NCBI RefSeq assembly: GCF_022179465.1
Contig: NZ_BPQV01000007.1
Span: forward strand, 62,001-126,000
DNA from: Methylobacterium organophilum
GTDB lineage: Bacteria > Pseudomonadota > Alphaproteobacteria > Rhizobiales > Beijerinckiaceae
Length of the DNA stretch: 64,000 nucleotides
Direction: 5' to 3'
The position numbers were made by a program, and so were the translations under genes. Below are positions 1 through 10,137 of the stretch, in pieces (position 1 is the first letter of the stretch; every line of letters begins with the position of its first letter). The notes beneath the pieces are model-generated. The model worked only from the letters and a program-made list of their open reading frames with translations, made no database searches and had not been told where the DNA came from.

Positions 1-924
1 GCCCTGCCGATCGAGGAGGAGACCAACCTCCCCTATCGCTCCACCGTGCCGGGGAAGATGCATGCCTGCGGGCATGACGGGCACACCACCATGCTGATCG
101 GCGCCGCGCGCTACCTGGCCGAGACCCGGGACTTCGACGGCACCGCCGTGTTCGTGTTCCAGCCGGCGGAGGAGGGACTGGGCGGCGCCCGGGCCATGAT
201 CGCAGACGGGCTGTTCGAGAAGTTCCCGGTCGACGAGATCTACGCGGTCCACAATGCCCCGCACGGGCCGCAGGGCCGCTTCTTCCTCAAGCCCGGCCCG
301 GCCATGGCCGCGGCCGACTTCTTCGACATCCGCATCACCGGCCGCGGCGCCCATGCCGCCCAGCCGAACCAGGGGATCGACCCGATCGTGGTGGCGACCG
401 CCCTCGCCCAGGCCATGCAGTCGATCGTCAGCCGCAACGCCGATCCGCTGAAGGCGGCCGTCGTCTCGATCACCCAGATCCATGCGGGTGCGGCCTACAA
501 CGTCATCCCGGAAAGCGCGCATCTGGCCGGAACGGTGCGGACCTTCGACGCCGAGCTGCGCAAGCTCGTCGCCGCCCGCATCCGCGAGGTCGCCGCGGGC
601 ATCGCCGCCGCCTTCGGGGCGACGATCGATGTCGAGATCCGCGACGTCTTCTCGGTGCTCGAGAATAGCGCGGCGCCGTCCGCCGCCGCGCTCGAGATTG
701 CCCGGGAGGTGTTCGGAACGGAGAACGTGGAGCCGGAGGCCAAGCCCCGCATGGGCAGCGAGGATTTCGCGGACATGGTCGCCGCCGTGCCGGGCGCCTA
801 TGCCTGGATCGGCGCGGCCCCCGGCCCCGGCCTGCACAATGCGAAGTTCAACTTCGACGACGCGATCATCCCGCTCGGCGCGGCCTATCTCGCGCGGATC
901 ATCGAGCGGCGCTGCGCAGCCTGA
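1..924 (+). CDS. M20 family amidohydrolase, 5' end missing
   Basis: C-terminal 307 residues of a metal-dependent amidohydrolase of the hippurate hydrolase / N-acyl amino acid hydrolase type (M20D), which releases a free amino acid or amine from an N-acyl conjugate in the cytoplasm. The frame is open from base 1, so the start lies outside the window; relatives are about 390 residues, so roughly 80 are missing. Visible family marks are the metal-binding HACGHDGH segment near residue 21, the PAEEGLGG catalytic glutamate pair, and GSEDFADM near the C-terminus. The true substrate cannot be told from the sequence. Confidence 0.93.
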   Translation, partial: ALPIEEETNLPYRSTVPGKMHACGHDGHTTMLIGAARYLAETRDFDGTAVFVFQPAEEGLGGARAMIADGLFEKFPVDEIYAVHNAPHGPQGRFFLKPGPAMAAADFFDIRITGRGAHAAQPNQGIDPIVVATALAQAMQSIVSRNADPLKAAVVSITQIHAGAAYNVIPESAHLAGTVRTFDAELRKLVAARIREVAAGIAAAFGATIDVEIRDVFSVLENSAAPSAAALEIAREVFGTENVEPEAKPRMGSEDFADMVAAVPGAYAWIGAAPGPGLHNAKFNFDDAIIPLGAAYLARIIERRCAA

Positions 925-942
925 TCCGCGGCGGGCGGCGCC

Positions 943-1899
943 TCAGGCCATCGTGGTCCGATGGGTCGCCCGCGACTGGATCTCCACGAAGACCCGAGTG
1001 ACGTCGGGCGCCTCGGCCTTGATGCGGGCCTCCAGGCGGCTGACCGCCTGCTCGATCTCGCCCGCCGGCACGGAATCCTCCACGTCCAGGCTCACATTCA
1101 CCAGGATGTCGGAGGGGCCGAGATGCTGGGTGAGCACCTCGTTGACATGGCGCACCGCCCGCTCGCCCCGCACGGCGGAGCGGATCGCGGCGACCACCTC
1201 CGGGTCGGCGCCCTCGCCGATCAGGAGGCCGTGCGTCTCGATCATCAGGAAGATCGACATGCCGACGAGCACGAGCCCGATGCCGATCGAGGACCAACCG
1301 TCGAGGACGGGCATGTCGAGGAGATGGCCCGCCACCACGCCGGCCATGGCGATGACGAGGCCGATCAGCGCCGCCACGTCCTCGACCAGGATCGTGTAGA
1401 GGGCCGGGTCCTTGCTGCGCCGGATCGCGGTGATGGCCGAACGCTGGCCCTTCTCCGCCCAGAACTGGCGGATCGCGACGAGGCAGGAATAGCCTTCCGC
1501 CAGGATCGCGAAGCCGAGGATCGCGACGTTCACCCAGAAGCCGGAGAGATGGAAGCCGAGCAGCGTCGCATCGGCCGGCGGCTCGGGATGCTGGATCTTG
1601 TGGGCCCCCTCGTAGATCGCGAAGATGCCGCCGCCGAGGAAGATGAACAGCGCCACCACGAAGGCGTAGAAATAGACCTCCCGCCCGTAGCCGAACGGGT
1701 GCTTCGCATCCGCCGGCTTCTCGGCCCGCTTCAGCCCGACGAGGAGCAGGATCTGGTTGGCGGTATCGACCAGCGAATGCGCCCCCTCGGCCAGCATGGC
1801 CGTGGAGCCCGTGAGGAAAGCGCCGACGAACTTCGCGGCGGCGATCGCGAGGTTGGCGCCTGCCGCCGTGTAGATTGCAGCGGTGCTCTCATGCGCCAT
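943..1899 (-). CDS. Cation diffusion facilitator family transporter
   Basis: A 318-residue inner-membrane metal/proton antiporter of the CDF family, which exports divalent cations such as Zn, Fe or Mn. The N-terminal half holds the hydrophobic segments with the family signature AEGAHSLVDTANQ (metal-site Ser/Asp replaced around the usual H/D pattern) and KHPFGYGRE; the C-terminal third (from about residue 225) is the soluble ferredoxin-like CDF cytoplasmic domain. The ATG at 1899 has AGGGA about 8 bases upstream and starts the conserved sequence; the frame stays open further upstream but that part overlaps the asparaginase gene and looks non-coding. Metal specificity is not assignable. Confidence 0.92.
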   Translation of the reverse strand: MAHESTAAIYTAAGANLAIAAAKFVGAFLTGSTAMLAEGAHSLVDTANQILLLVGLKRAEKPADAKHPFGYGREVYFYAFVVALFIFLGGGIFAIYEGAHKIQHPEPPADATLLGFHLSGFWVNVAILGFAILAEGYSCLVAIRQFWAEKGQRSAITAIRRSKDPALYTILVEDVAALIGLVIAMAGVVAGHLLDMPVLDGWSSIGIGLVLVGMSIFLMIETHGLLIGEGADPEVVAAIRSAVRGERAVRHVNEVLTQHLGPSDILVNVSLDVEDSVPAGEIEQAVSRLEARIKAEAPDVTRVFVEIQSRATHRTTMA

Positions 1900-1993
1900 G
1901 CGCGTTCGTCCCTGTCGGTCGGTGGAGATGGAGAGGCCAAGCGTGGCCTTTTCGTGCGGGCCTAACGCGCGCACTGGCCAGGGGATCCTTGCG

Positions 1994-2977
1994 TCAGCCG
2001 GCGAGGCTCGCGAAGGCCTCGGCGAGATCTGCCCCCTCGGTGCCGAGCACGACCGCGGCCAGGATGCGGGCCTTCTGACCTGAGAGATCGCCGGCGAAGA
2101 TCGCGCCCGCCCGCTCCAGATCCTTGCCGCCGCCATTGCCGTAGATCGGCTTCACGCGCCCCTCCGGACAGCGAGAGGCGACGATGACCGCCGTGCCGGC
2201 GGCCACGATCTCCGCCACGGCCGCGGCGACGGCGGGCGGCGCGTTTCCGCGGCCGAAGCATTCGAGGACGATCGCCTTCGCCCCGCTCCGGGCCGCAAAG
2301 CGGATGAGACGGTCGGAGGCGCCCAGCGCGAGGCGCAGGAGCTCGACCTCCGTCTCGATCCGGGTCGCCGGAAACTGGCGCCGCAGGATCGGGCGCCGAT
2401 GGAGCGTCACCAGGGTCCCGTCGACCTCGCCGAGCTTGCCGTGCTCGCCGGAGCGGAAGGTGTCCGTACGGGAGGCATGGGTCTTCGTCACGTCCCGCGC
2501 CGCGTGGAAATCGCCCTCGAAGCAGATCACCGCACCGAGGCCGCGGGCCAAGGGCGATGCGGCGAGGCGCACCGACTCGGCGATGTTGCGCGGGCCGTCC
2601 GTATCCGGCGCATCCGCGCTCCTCTGCGCCCCGGTGAAGACCACCGGCTTCTCGCCGGCCACGACGAGATCGGCGAGGAAGGCGCTCTCTTCCATCGTAT
2701 CGGTGCCGTGCGTGACCACGACCCCGTCGCAGGCGGGATCGGCGAGGCGCTCGGCCACGCGCCGGGCGAGGGCAAAGGACAGGGGCAGATCCATCGCCGA
2801 GCTGCCGATACGGCAGAAATCGTCGACGACGAGATCGATCCCCGCGAGCCGGTCGTGCAGGCTCTCCCGCAGGGCGGCCCCGCTCACCGAAGCGACGACA
2901 TCGGCCGGGGCGCCCTCCGCCTCCCGCGCCGTCGAGGCGATGGTGCCACCGGTGGTGACGAGATCGATGCGGGGCAT
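1994..2977 (-). CDS. L-asparaginase family protein
   Basis: A 327-residue asparaginase/glutaminase-fold enzyme, hydrolysing asparagine to aspartate and ammonia. The two diagnostic threonine motifs are present: TGGTIAS at residues 9-15 and HGTDT at residues 90-94 followed by MEES. No signal peptide is evident, so a cytoplasmic enzyme is likely. The start at 2977 is favoured over an ATG five codons upstream because GAGGAG sits about 5 bases before it. The same-strand cation transporter follows after 94 bases and may be co-transcribed. Glutaminase or N-acyl-amino-acid side activities cannot be excluded. Confidence 0.93.
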   Translation of the reverse strand: MPRIDLVTTGGTIASTAREAEGAPADVVASVSGAALRESLHDRLAGIDLVVDDFCRIGSSAMDLPLSFALARRVAERLADPACDGVVVTHGTDTMEESAFLADLVVAGEKPVVFTGAQRSADAPDTDGPRNIAESVRLAASPLARGLGAVICFEGDFHAARDVTKTHASRTDTFRSGEHGKLGEVDGTLVTLHRRPILRRQFPATRIETEVELLRLALGASDRLIRFAARSGAKAIVLECFGRGNAPPAVAAAVAEIVAAGTAVIVASRCPEGRVKPIYGNGGGKDLERAGAIFAGDLSGQKARILAAVVLGTEGADLAEAFASLAG

Positions 2978-3170
2978 GATTCTCCTCGGCATGCGCGCGC
3001 GGCCTCATAGCCGAGGCCACCCTTCGGCCGAAAGCCCGGGCGCGAGGGCCGGCGCGGATGTGGACGCGGGGCGGCCGCCTGTGCATCGTGCCGGCCCTTG
3101 AGAGCGCCCCCGGGCGACCGCGAGACCGGTTCGCCCCGGGAGGAGCCGGACAGAAGGCTTGGAGCCGCCG

Positions 3171-3599
3171 ATGAGTACCGCCTACGACCCGAGCAACATC
3201 TTCGGAAAGATCCTGCGCGGCGAGATCCCGGCCCACAAGGTCTACGAGGACGAGCAGACCCTCGCCTTCATGGACGTGATGCCCCAGGGCGAAGGCCACA
3301 CCCTGGTGGTCCCGAAGGCGCCCGCGCGCGGGCTGCTCGACGCGGATCCGGAGTCCCTCGCGGCGCTGATTCGCGTCGTCCAGAAGGTCGGTCGGGCAGT
3401 GAAGCAGGCCTTCCAGGCCGACGGCCTCACGCTGTTCCAGTACAACGAGCCGGCCGGCGGCCAGACGGTGTTCCATCTGCATTTCCACCTCGTGCCGCGG
3501 CACGAGGGCGTTCCGCTGAAGCGGCACGAGGGCGGCATGGCCGATCAGGCGGTGCTCGCCGAGCACGCGGCGCGCATCCGGGCCGCGCTGGAGGCCTGA
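3171..3599 (+). CDS. HIT family nucleotide hydrolase/transferase
   Basis: A 142-residue histidine-triad protein, close in length and pattern to bacterial HinT. The triad HLHFH is at residues 102-106, followed by LVPR; the N-terminal part (NIFGKILRGEIPAHKVYED) is the usual start of the fold. HIT proteins act on nucleoside phosphoramidates and adenylated intermediates in the cytosol. The ATG at 3171 is chosen over one four codons upstream because alignment of the family begins there. It is convergent with the PilZ gene, with a hairpin covering both stop codons. Confidence 0.95.
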   Translation: MSTAYDPSNIFGKILRGEIPAHKVYEDEQTLAFMDVMPQGEGHTLVVPKAPARGLLDADPESLAALIRVVQKVGRAVKQAFQADGLTLFQYNEPAGGQTVFHLHFHLVPRHEGVPLKRHEGGMADQAVLAEHAARIRAALEA

Positions 3600-3622
3600 G
3601 CGGCCGCAGCTCCGCTCAGGCC
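3593..3622. terminator. Inverted repeat covering two convergent stop codons
   Basis: GGCCTGAGCGG at 3593-3603 pairs perfectly with CCGCTCAGGCC at 3612-3622 across an 8-base loop. The left arm contains the HIT gene stop (3597-3599) and the right arm contains the PilZ gene stop (3616-3618). A third copy of the left-arm sequence follows at 3631-3641. There is no T-run, so intrinsic termination is an inference from the position between convergent genes. Confidence 0.6.
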
Positions 3623-4023
3623 GAGCTGCGGGCCTGAGCGGGAGCGCCGAGCTTCGTCAGGAGCGTGCGCAGCGTCGCGTTCTCCGCTTCGAGTTCCGCC
3701 ACACGCTTGAGCAGGGCGGTCACGGACGGGTCGACCGCTGCCGCGGCAGGCTCGACGCGTTTCTCGTTCTGGGCCGAACGAAAAGCCACACCGACGGCCT
3801 CGTTGCTCCGCCAGCACAGGGTCGCGCGATAGTTCTCGTCCCGGGCGGGGATGTGAATGTCGAAGACCTCGGGCAGGGTCGTGGTCTCGCTCAGCTCCAG
3901 GCGGGCACCGCGATCCGATATGTCGCGGATGAGGCAATCCATACTGGACGACCCATAATTGAAGCTGATCAGCCCCTTGAGAAAGGTCTTCTTGCGCGCG
4001 ACTGCGCGCTGCTCCGCGCTCAT
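3616..4023 (-). CDS. PilZ domain protein with C-terminal coiled coil
   Basis: A 135-residue protein. The PilZ-like part spans about residues 5-95: a basic R-A-V-A-R-K-K stretch in the place of the RxxxR c-di-GMP motif, then the D-I-S-D-R-G-A strand (D/NxSxxG). The arginine spacing is not canonical, so c-di-GMP binding is uncertain. Residues 100-130 have leucines at heptad spacing (LLKRVAELEAENATLRTLLTKL), a likely short leucine zipper for dimerisation. GGAG lies 7 bases before the ATG. Single-domain PilZ proteins are common c-di-GMP effectors in this lineage. Confidence 0.88.
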   Translation of the reverse strand: MSAEQRAVARKKTFLKGLISFNYGSSSMDCLIRDISDRGARLELSETTTLPEVFDIHIPARDENYRATLCWRSNEAVGVAFRSAQNEKRVEPAAAAVDPSVTALLKRVAELEAENATLRTLLTKLGAPAQARSSA

Positions 4024-4097
4024 GCCCTGTCTCCGCTGCGGGTCAACCTGATGGAGATCTAGCGTTGCGCTTCACCCCTTAAGGAATGCTCAGCGCA

Positions 4098-4325
4098 TTA
4101 TCCGAAACGTCGATCGACCGCCTGAAAAAGGTAGAAACCATTGAAGCGCACCCCGGTGGCGGCGGCCTTTCCGTCGAAGCCGCGGGGCACGCCCGCCGCC
4201 TCCTCCACACGGCCCTCGAAGGTCCAGCGGCCGCCGGTGACGAAACGGGGCACGGCGTGGCTCTCGGGAACGGCGCAGCAGAGGGCCTCGCCGCCCTTGC
4301 GGCGGAACAGATTGTAGCTGCGCAT
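4098..4325 (-). CDS. Small conserved hypothetical protein
   Basis: A 75-residue protein with no recognised domain. It has a clear GGAGG 7 bases before the ATG at 4325 and ends with TAA. The composition is mixed and globular-looking (RSYNLFRRKGG near the start, two adjacent cysteines at about 17-18, several aromatic residues), without a signal peptide or membrane segment. It stands alone between the PilZ gene and NAD synthetase. An upstream ATG at 4349 is possible but has no good ribosome site. Function unknown. Confidence 0.65.
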   Translation of the reverse strand: MRSYNLFRRKGGEALCCAVPESHAVPRFVTGGRWTFEGRVEEAAGVPRGFDGKAAATGVRFNGFYLFQAVDRRFG

Positions 4326-4442
4326 CGGTGGTCCTCCGCTTCGCCGCACCCTCGCGGCCGGAGATAGGCCGACAATCAGACGGGTTTGTGTCTGGATGAG
4401 GCGGGCGACCCCGCCGCGTGCGTCACCGCACGAGGCGCCTGG

Positions 4443-6500
4443 TCACGATTCCGGGATGTTCCGCGCCCACTCGTCGAGCCAGGCTTTCGCGGACGCGTCG
4501 GAGGGTGCGCGCCAGTCGCCGCGGGGCGACAGCGAGCCCCCGGCGGAGACCTTCGGCCCGTTGGGCAGGGCCGAGCGCTTGAACTGGCTGAAGCGGAAGA
4601 AGCGGTCGAGGAACACACCGAGCCAGCGACGGATCACCGGCAGGTCGTAGGCGACCCGCTTCGCCGGCGGGAAATCCGCCGGCCAGGATCCGGCCTCGAC
4701 ATCGCCCCAGGCATGGAGGGCAAGGAAGGCGATCTTCGAGGGGCGGAAGCCGTGCCGCAGCGTGAACCAAAGATTGAAGTCCTGAAGGGCGTAGGGGCCG
4801 ATCTTGGCCTCCGTGCTCTGCGGGCCTTCTCCTTCCGCTGCCGGCACCAGCTCCGGCGATATCTCGGTGTCGAGGATCGCCCGGAGGGTGCGGTTCTCCT
4901 CCGGCCCGAACTGGCCCGTGGCGATCACCCAGCGGATCAGGTGCTGGATCAGGGTCTTGGGCACGCCGGCATTGACGCCGTAATGGCTCATCTGATCGCC
5001 GACGCCGTAGGTGCTCCAGCCGAGCGCCAGCTCCGACAGATCGCCCGTGCCGATGACGATGCCGCCGTTCTGGTTGGCGAGGCGGAACAGGTAGTCCGTG
5101 CGGAGGCCCGCCTGCACGTTCTCGAAGGTGACGTCGTAGACCGCCTCGCCCCGTCCGTAGGGGTGGCCCATGTCGGTGAGCATCTGCCGAGCAGCCGGGC
5201 GGATGTCGATCTCGGCCGCGCTGATGCCGAGCGCCTTCATCAGAGCGAGGGCGTTGGTCTTGGTCTCGTCCGAGGTGGCGAAGCCCGGCATGGTGTAGCC
5301 GAGGATGTCGGAGCGCGGGCGGCCGAGGCGATCGAAGGCCTTGGCGAGTACGATCAGGGCGTGGGTCGAGTCGAGGCCGCCCGAGACGCCGATCACGGCC
5401 CTTTTGGTGCCTGTCGCCTCCAGCCGCTGCACGAGCCCGGCGACCTGGATGTTGTAGGCCTCGTAGCAATCCTGGGCGAGGCGGGCCGGATCGGACGGGA
5501 CGAAGGGGAAGCGCTCCACGTTGCGGCGCAGGCCGAGATCGCCCGCCGGCGGATCGAGCCGGAAGCCGATCCGCCGGAACGGGCGGCCCCGATGGCGGGC
5601 ATTGTCGTCGAAGCTGCCGTTGGAGAAGCGCTCCTGGGCGATCAGGTCGAGGTCGATATCCGCGATGGTAACGAGGGGCTCGGCGGGAAACCGCTCGCCT
5701 TCGGCAAGGCGCACGCCGTTCTCGTCGATGCTGGTCTGGCCATCCCAGGACAGGTCGGTGGTGGATTCGCCCAAGCCCGCCGCGGCGTAGACATAGGCGC
5801 ACAAGCCCCGCATCGAGGCCGCCCGCGAGAGCATGGCCCGCGACTCCGCCCGGCCGACCGTAATGGGGCTGCCCGACAGGTTGGCGAGCACGCTCGCCCC
5901 CGCCAACGCCGCCTCCATGCCGGGGGCCTGGGGCACCCAGAGATCCTCGCAGACCTCGATGCCGAGGACGAAGCCCGGCAGGTCCTCGGCGGCAAACAGC
6001 AGGTCGATGCCGAAGGGCACCTCGCAGCCTGCGACCCGGATGGTCTCCCCGACGATCCCGGCACCAGAGGCGAAGTGCCTTTTCTCGTAGAATTCCCGGT
6101 AGTTCGGCAGGTAGCTCTTGGGCACCACGCCGAGCAGGCGGCCCCGGTGCAGGGCGAGGCCGCAATTGTAGATCCGGTTGCGCCAGCGCAGGGGCGCGCC
6201 GACCACGAGAACCGGCGTCAGCGCTTCGGAGGCCAGGCGGATCCGCTCCAGAGCGGCCTCGACGCCATCGAGCAGCGTCGCCTGGAGGAAGAGATCCTCG
6301 CTCGCATAGGCCGAGAGGTTCAATTCGGGAAAGACAGCCAGGGCGGCCCCCTCCGCGTGGCAGCTTTGCGCGAGCGCCACCGTCTGCTCGGCATTGGCGG
6401 CCGGATCGCCCGGATGGCTGCGGCCCGTGCAGGCGGCGACCCGGGCGAAGCCGTGGCGGTAGAGCGAGCGGAAGTCTTTCGCGGCCTCGGGTGTCGTCAC
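4443..6500 (-). CDS. nadE: Glutamine-dependent NAD(+) synthetase
   Basis: Last step of NAD synthesis: nicotinic acid adenine dinucleotide plus ATP and glutamine to NAD. It is a two-domain protein of about 685 residues, the size of the mycobacterial-type enzyme. Residues 1-300 are a nitrilase-fold glutaminase, with Glu in VFPELNLSAY (about residue 59), Lys in PKSYLPNY and Cys in EVCEDLW as the triad. Residues 330 to the end are the synthetase with the ATP PP-loop SGGLDST. The GTG at 6500 (MTTPEAAKDF) begins the family-like sequence; an ATG at 6542 would add 14 residues and lacks a clear ribosome site. Confidence 0.95.
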   Translation of the reverse strand: MTTPEAAKDFRSLYRHGFARVAACTGRSHPGDPAANAEQTVALAQSCHAEGAALAVFPELNLSAYASEDLFLQATLLDGVEAALERIRLASEALTPVLVVGAPLRWRNRIYNCGLALHRGRLLGVVPKSYLPNYREFYEKRHFASGAGIVGETIRVAGCEVPFGIDLLFAAEDLPGFVLGIEVCEDLWVPQAPGMEAALAGASVLANLSGSPITVGRAESRAMLSRAASMRGLCAYVYAAAGLGESTTDLSWDGQTSIDENGVRLAEGERFPAEPLVTIADIDLDLIAQERFSNGSFDDNARHRGRPFRRIGFRLDPPAGDLGLRRNVERFPFVPSDPARLAQDCYEAYNIQVAGLVQRLEATGTKRAVIGVSGGLDSTHALIVLAKAFDRLGRPRSDILGYTMPGFATSDETKTNALALMKALGISAAEIDIRPAARQMLTDMGHPYGRGEAVYDVTFENVQAGLRTDYLFRLANQNGGIVIGTGDLSELALGWSTYGVGDQMSHYGVNAGVPKTLIQHLIRWVIATGQFGPEENRTLRAILDTEISPELVPAAEGEGPQSTEAKIGPYALQDFNLWFTLRHGFRPSKIAFLALHAWGDVEAGSWPADFPPAKRVAYDLPVIRRWLGVFLDRFFRFSQFKRSALPNGPKVSAGGSLSPRGDWRAPSDASAKAWLDEWARNIPES

Positions 6501-6719
6501 GGCGCTCGGGCGCTCCCTGCCATCGCCGCTAGAGCGCGGCATCGAGATGATTCTGGGGTCGGCAACGGCCTCTGTCGAGCGCCCGATCCGACAGGGCCGC
6601 CGTCGCGGCGGGCGCATGGCCGGGACGGGTTCGGAACAGCCCCGGCGGCACGCCGGGCAAGCGTTCGTTAACGACGATCCTCCTAACTGGGGGAGAACCG
6701 CTCCAGGGGGAGCAGGACC

Positions 6720-9700
6720 TTGTTTCGAGTACTTTCACAGCTCATGCGCGCATCGGGACGGCCTCCGTATTCCCATCGTGATCCATCGCGTCCGGGCCGT
6801 GGCGGCGACCGCCTCGACCTGTCCATCGGGGCGATCGCCAACCGGCTGATGACCCTGCGCTCGAATTTCGGTCGCCGCGCCGGGGGGCCGCAGATCCCGG
6901 CCGGGCGCCGGCATGATCCCCATCTCGCGCCGCAGCCGCAGAGCTGGCTGACGCCGCCGCGGGCCATGCTCGGAGCGGAAGGGAGCTTCGAACCGCTGCC
7001 GCACGACGCCTATGCGCTCGTACCGCACCCTGCCGACGGACTGTCGGCCCAGGTCCCGGATCCCGCGCCCTGGAACGATCCGAGCCTGGCGCCCCAGATC
7101 CGCCGGCCGATGCCGGAGATGCCTTACGAGAGCCGCATCGACACGCAGGCATCGAGCCCCGGCGTGCTGATCCGGACGCCCCGGCGCCCGGAAGCCATCG
7201 CCCCCGAGCACGGGCAGGCCATGCCGATGCAGCCCCAGCGCGCCACCGCGCCGGCCCTGAGCCCGGAGGCGGTGCGTTTCGTGCGCACCCCCGATTCCGT
7301 GCTGATGGAGCGGCGCCAGCGGGCGCTCGAAGCCGAGCGCGAGGCGCAGCGCCAGGCCGAAGCCCTGGCCGAGGCGCAAGCCGCGGCTCTGGCGGCGGCC
7401 GAGGCCGCCCGCGCGGCGGCGGAAGCCGAGGCGCTCCGCCTGGAGGAACTCGCCGCCGAGGCCGCGCTCGCCGCCGCGCAGGAAGCCACGCGCGAGACCG
7501 TCCCGCTCTGGCGCCAGCCCTTCACGCCGCCGCCCGGCGTCCGCTACTTCCGCACCCCCGACCGGCCGCGCAAGATCGAGCCGGCCGCCGAGCCGATGGA
7601 TGCCGAGCTGTTCGTACCGGAGGCCGCGGCCTTCGCTGAGGCCGAGGTGCAGGAATTCGCCCACGAGGTGATCGCGCCGGCCGCGGCCGAACCCGCGCCG
7701 TCATTGGCCGCCGACTGGTCCGAGGTGCCGGATTGGTCCGATCTGCACGACGGCTTCGGCTTCGCCGATTCCGCGGCGATCGACACCTGGGCGTCCCTGC
7801 AAATGATGCCGGCCGTCGTTCAGCCGGAGGCCGTCGTCGCCGCAGCGCCCGCCCCGCAGGCGCCCCGCATCTCCGCCATGGCGGCGCGCGCGGCGATCCG
7901 GCCGGTGCGGCCGGCGGCGCCCGTGGCCACGTCCGAGCCGGCTCAGGTCCCTGTGCCGGCGCCCCTCTCGGTCACGGCGCATCTGGCGCCCCTCGCCCCC
8001 GGCTACCTCTCCCCCTTCGTGCTCTCCGCGCTCTCGGCGGTGGCGAGCCCCAAGGTCATGCACGCCGAGCCGGCCGAGGCCGTCGTCGCGCAGGAAGCGG
8101 CCATCGCCGCCCCCTCCGTCGCCACGGTTGTGCCGACCGCGATCCCACCGCGCCCCGTTCTTCTGCGTTCGCCCAAGACCGCCTCGAACGATGAACCGAT
8201 GGCGGAGGAGGCTTTCGACGAGGCACCCGCGGTCGAGGCGGAGATCGTGGTGGAGGCGGTTCCCGAGGAGTCCGCGCCCGCTCAGACCGTCCAGGCGCTA
8301 CCCCGGGCCGTCCTGCCCGAGCGCACGGCCCTGATCCCAGCCAACCGCCACATCCCGATGTCCTTCGTCGGCAGCGAGGATTACGAGCTGCCCTCCCTCG
8401 AGCTGCTCGCCCTGCCGGCGCCGGTGGACGGCGAGGAGGTCGATGCCGACGAGCTGGAGCAGAACGCCCTCAACCTGCAGCAGACGGTCCAGGATTTCGG
8501 CGTGCGCGGGGACATCCTGGCCGTGCGGCCCGGCCCCGTCGTCACCCTCTACGAGCTCGAACCCGCCCCCGGCACCAAGTCCAGCCGCGTGATTGGTCTG
8601 TCGGACGACATCGCCCGCTCGATGTCGGCTGTCTCCGCCCGCGTCGCCGTGGTGCCCGGCCGCAACGTGATCGGCATCGAACTGCCGAATCCGGTGCGCG
8701 AGACCGTGTATCTGCGCGAACTCCTGTCCTCGGTCGATTTCGTCGAGACCAAGCACAAGCTCGCTCTGTGCCTGGGCAAGAACATCGGCGGCGAGCCGAT
8801 CATCGCCGACCTCGCCCGCATGCCCCACCTGCTCGTCGCCGGCACCACCGGATCCGGCAAGTCGGTCGCCATCAACACCATGATCCTCTCGCTCCTCTAC
8901 CGGCTCAAGCCCGAGGAGTGCCGCCTGATCATGGTCGATCCCAAGATGCTGGAGCTCTCCGTCTACGACGGCATCCCGCACCTGCTCTCCCCCGTCGTCA
9001 CCGATCCCAAAAAGGCGGTCATCGCCCTCAAATGGGCCGTGCGCGAGATGGAGGAGCGCTACAAGAAAATGGCCAAGATCAGCGTGCGCAACATCGACGG
9101 CTACAATGCCCGGATGAAGGAGGCGCGCGCCAACGACGAGATCATCACCCGCACCGTCCAGACCGGCTTCGACCGCAACACCGGCGAGGCAGTGTTCGAA
9201 GAGGAGGAGATGGACCGCTCGGCGCTGCCCTACATCGTGATCGTGGTCGACGAGATGGCCGACCTGATGATGGTGGCGGGCAAGGACATCGAGGGCGCGA
9301 TCCAGCGGCTGGCCCAGATGGCGCGCGCGGCCGGCATCCACCTGATCATGGCCACGCAGCGCCCCTCGGTCGACGTGATCACCGGCACGATCAAGGCCAA
9401 CTTCCCGACGCGGATCAGCTTCCAGGTCACCAGCAAGATCGACAGCCGCACGATCCTGGGCGAGATGGGCGCCGAGCAGCTGCTCGGCCAGGGCGACATG
9501 CTGTTCATGGCCGGTGGCGGCCGCACCACCCGCGTGCACGGACCGTTCTGCTCGGATGCCGAGGTCGAGAGCGTCGTCGCCCATCTCAAGCGCCAGGGCC
9601 GACCCGCCTATCTCGAAGCCGTCACCGCCGATGACGGCTCCTCGGAGCCCGAGACCGGCAAGAAGGGCAGCCGCGCCTCGAAGGCCGACAAGGAGGAGGC

Positions 9701-9992
9701 CGCCGAGATCGAGGAGGCCGACCTGCCGGTCTTCGATGCGAGCGCCTTCACCGCCGCCGCGGGGGCCGATGCCGAGCTCTACGAGCAGGCCATCGCCGTG
9801 GTGCTGCGGGACAAGAAGGCCTCGACCTCGTACATCCAGCGCCGCCTGCAGATCGGCTACAACCGCGCCGCCTCGATCATGGAGCGGATGGAGATCGACG
9901 GGATCGTCGGCCCGGCCAACCATGCCGGCAAGCGCGAGATCCTGGTCGAGGGGATGGCCGCACCATCCTCCGGCTACGACGACGACGAGTGA
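6720..9992 (+). CDS. FtsK/SpoIIIE-type DNA translocase without membrane domain
   Basis: A 1,090-residue DNA-pumping ATPase of the FtsK family, which moves chromosome termini at the division septum toward XerCD. Residues 1-560 are a long Pro/Ala/Glu-rich linker with an Ala-Glu-Arg coiled-coil stretch at about 195-255. The motor follows at about 580-1000, with Walker A GTTGSGKS at 708-715 and Walker [10 protein letters not shown] near 840. The DNA-reading winged-helix gamma domain is at about 1015-1080. None of the usual four N-terminal membrane helices is visible. The start is read as TTG at 6720 behind AGGGGGAG; an ATG at 6744 is the alternative. It may be a second FtsK paralogue. Confidence 0.92.
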   Translation: MFRVLSQLMRASGRPPYSHRDPSRPGRGGDRLDLSIGAIANRLMTLRSNFGRRAGGPQIPAGRRHDPHLAPQPQSWLTPPRAMLGAEGSFEPLPHDAYALVPHPADGLSAQVPDPAPWNDPSLAPQIRRPMPEMPYESRIDTQASSPGVLIRTPRRPEAIAPEHGQAMPMQPQRATAPALSPEAVRFVRTPDSVLMERRQRALEAEREAQRQAEALAEAQAAALAAAEAARAAAEAEALRLEELAAEAALAAAQEATRETVPLWRQPFTPPPGVRYFRTPDRPRKIEPAAEPMDAELFVPEAAAFAEAEVQEFAHEVIAPAAAEPAPSLAADWSEVPDWSDLHDGFGFADSAAIDTWASLQMMPAVVQPEAVVAAAPAPQAPRISAMAARAAIRPVRPAAPVATSEPAQVPVPAPLSVTAHLAPLAPGYLSPFVLSALSAVASPKVMHAEPAEAVVAQEAAIAAPSVATVVPTAIPPRPVLLRSPKTASNDEPMAEEAFDEAPAVEAEIVVEAVPEESAPAQTVQALPRAVLPERTALIPANRHIPMSFVGSEDYELPSLELLALPAPVDGEEVDADELEQNALNLQQTVQDFGVRGDILAVRPGPVVTLYELEPAPGTKSSRVIGLSDDIARSMSAVSARVAVVPGRNVIGIELPNPVRETVYLRELLSSVDFVETKHKLALCLGKNIGGEPIIADLARMPHLLVAGTTGSGKSVAINTMILSLLYRLKPEECRLIMVDPKMLELSVYDGIPHLLSPVVTDPKKAVIALKWAVREMEERYKKMAKISVRNIDGYNARMKEARANDEIITRTVQTGFDRNTGEAVFEEEEMDRSALPYIVIVVDEMADLMMVAGKDIEGAIQRLAQMARAAGIHLIMATQRPSVDVITGTIKANFPTRISFQVTSKIDSRTILGEMGAEQLLGQGDMLFMAGGGRTTRVHGPFCSDAEVESVVAHLKRQGRPAYLEAVTADDGSSEPETGKKGSRASKADKEEAAEIEEADLPVFDASAFTAAAGADAELYEQAIAVVLRDKKASTSYIQRRLQIGYNRAASIMERMEIDGIVGPANHAGKREILVEGMAAPSSGYDDDE

Positions 9993-10137
9993 GAGGCGGC
10001 GCCCGCGTCGCATATTCGCCACAGCCGCAGGCTCTAACCCAGGCCTGCGGCTGCCTCCCGCCGGGACGACCCCTGTCGGACCGCGGAACCTTCCAGGGCC
10101 GCCTGACAAGCCCCGCACGCGACGGAGACCCCGCCCG

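Noticed and set aside
4386-6671. A 761-codon open frame on the plus strand opposite nadE
   Set aside because: High GC makes the antisense frame of a coding strand open; the sequence has no family pattern and nadE on the minus strand explains the region.
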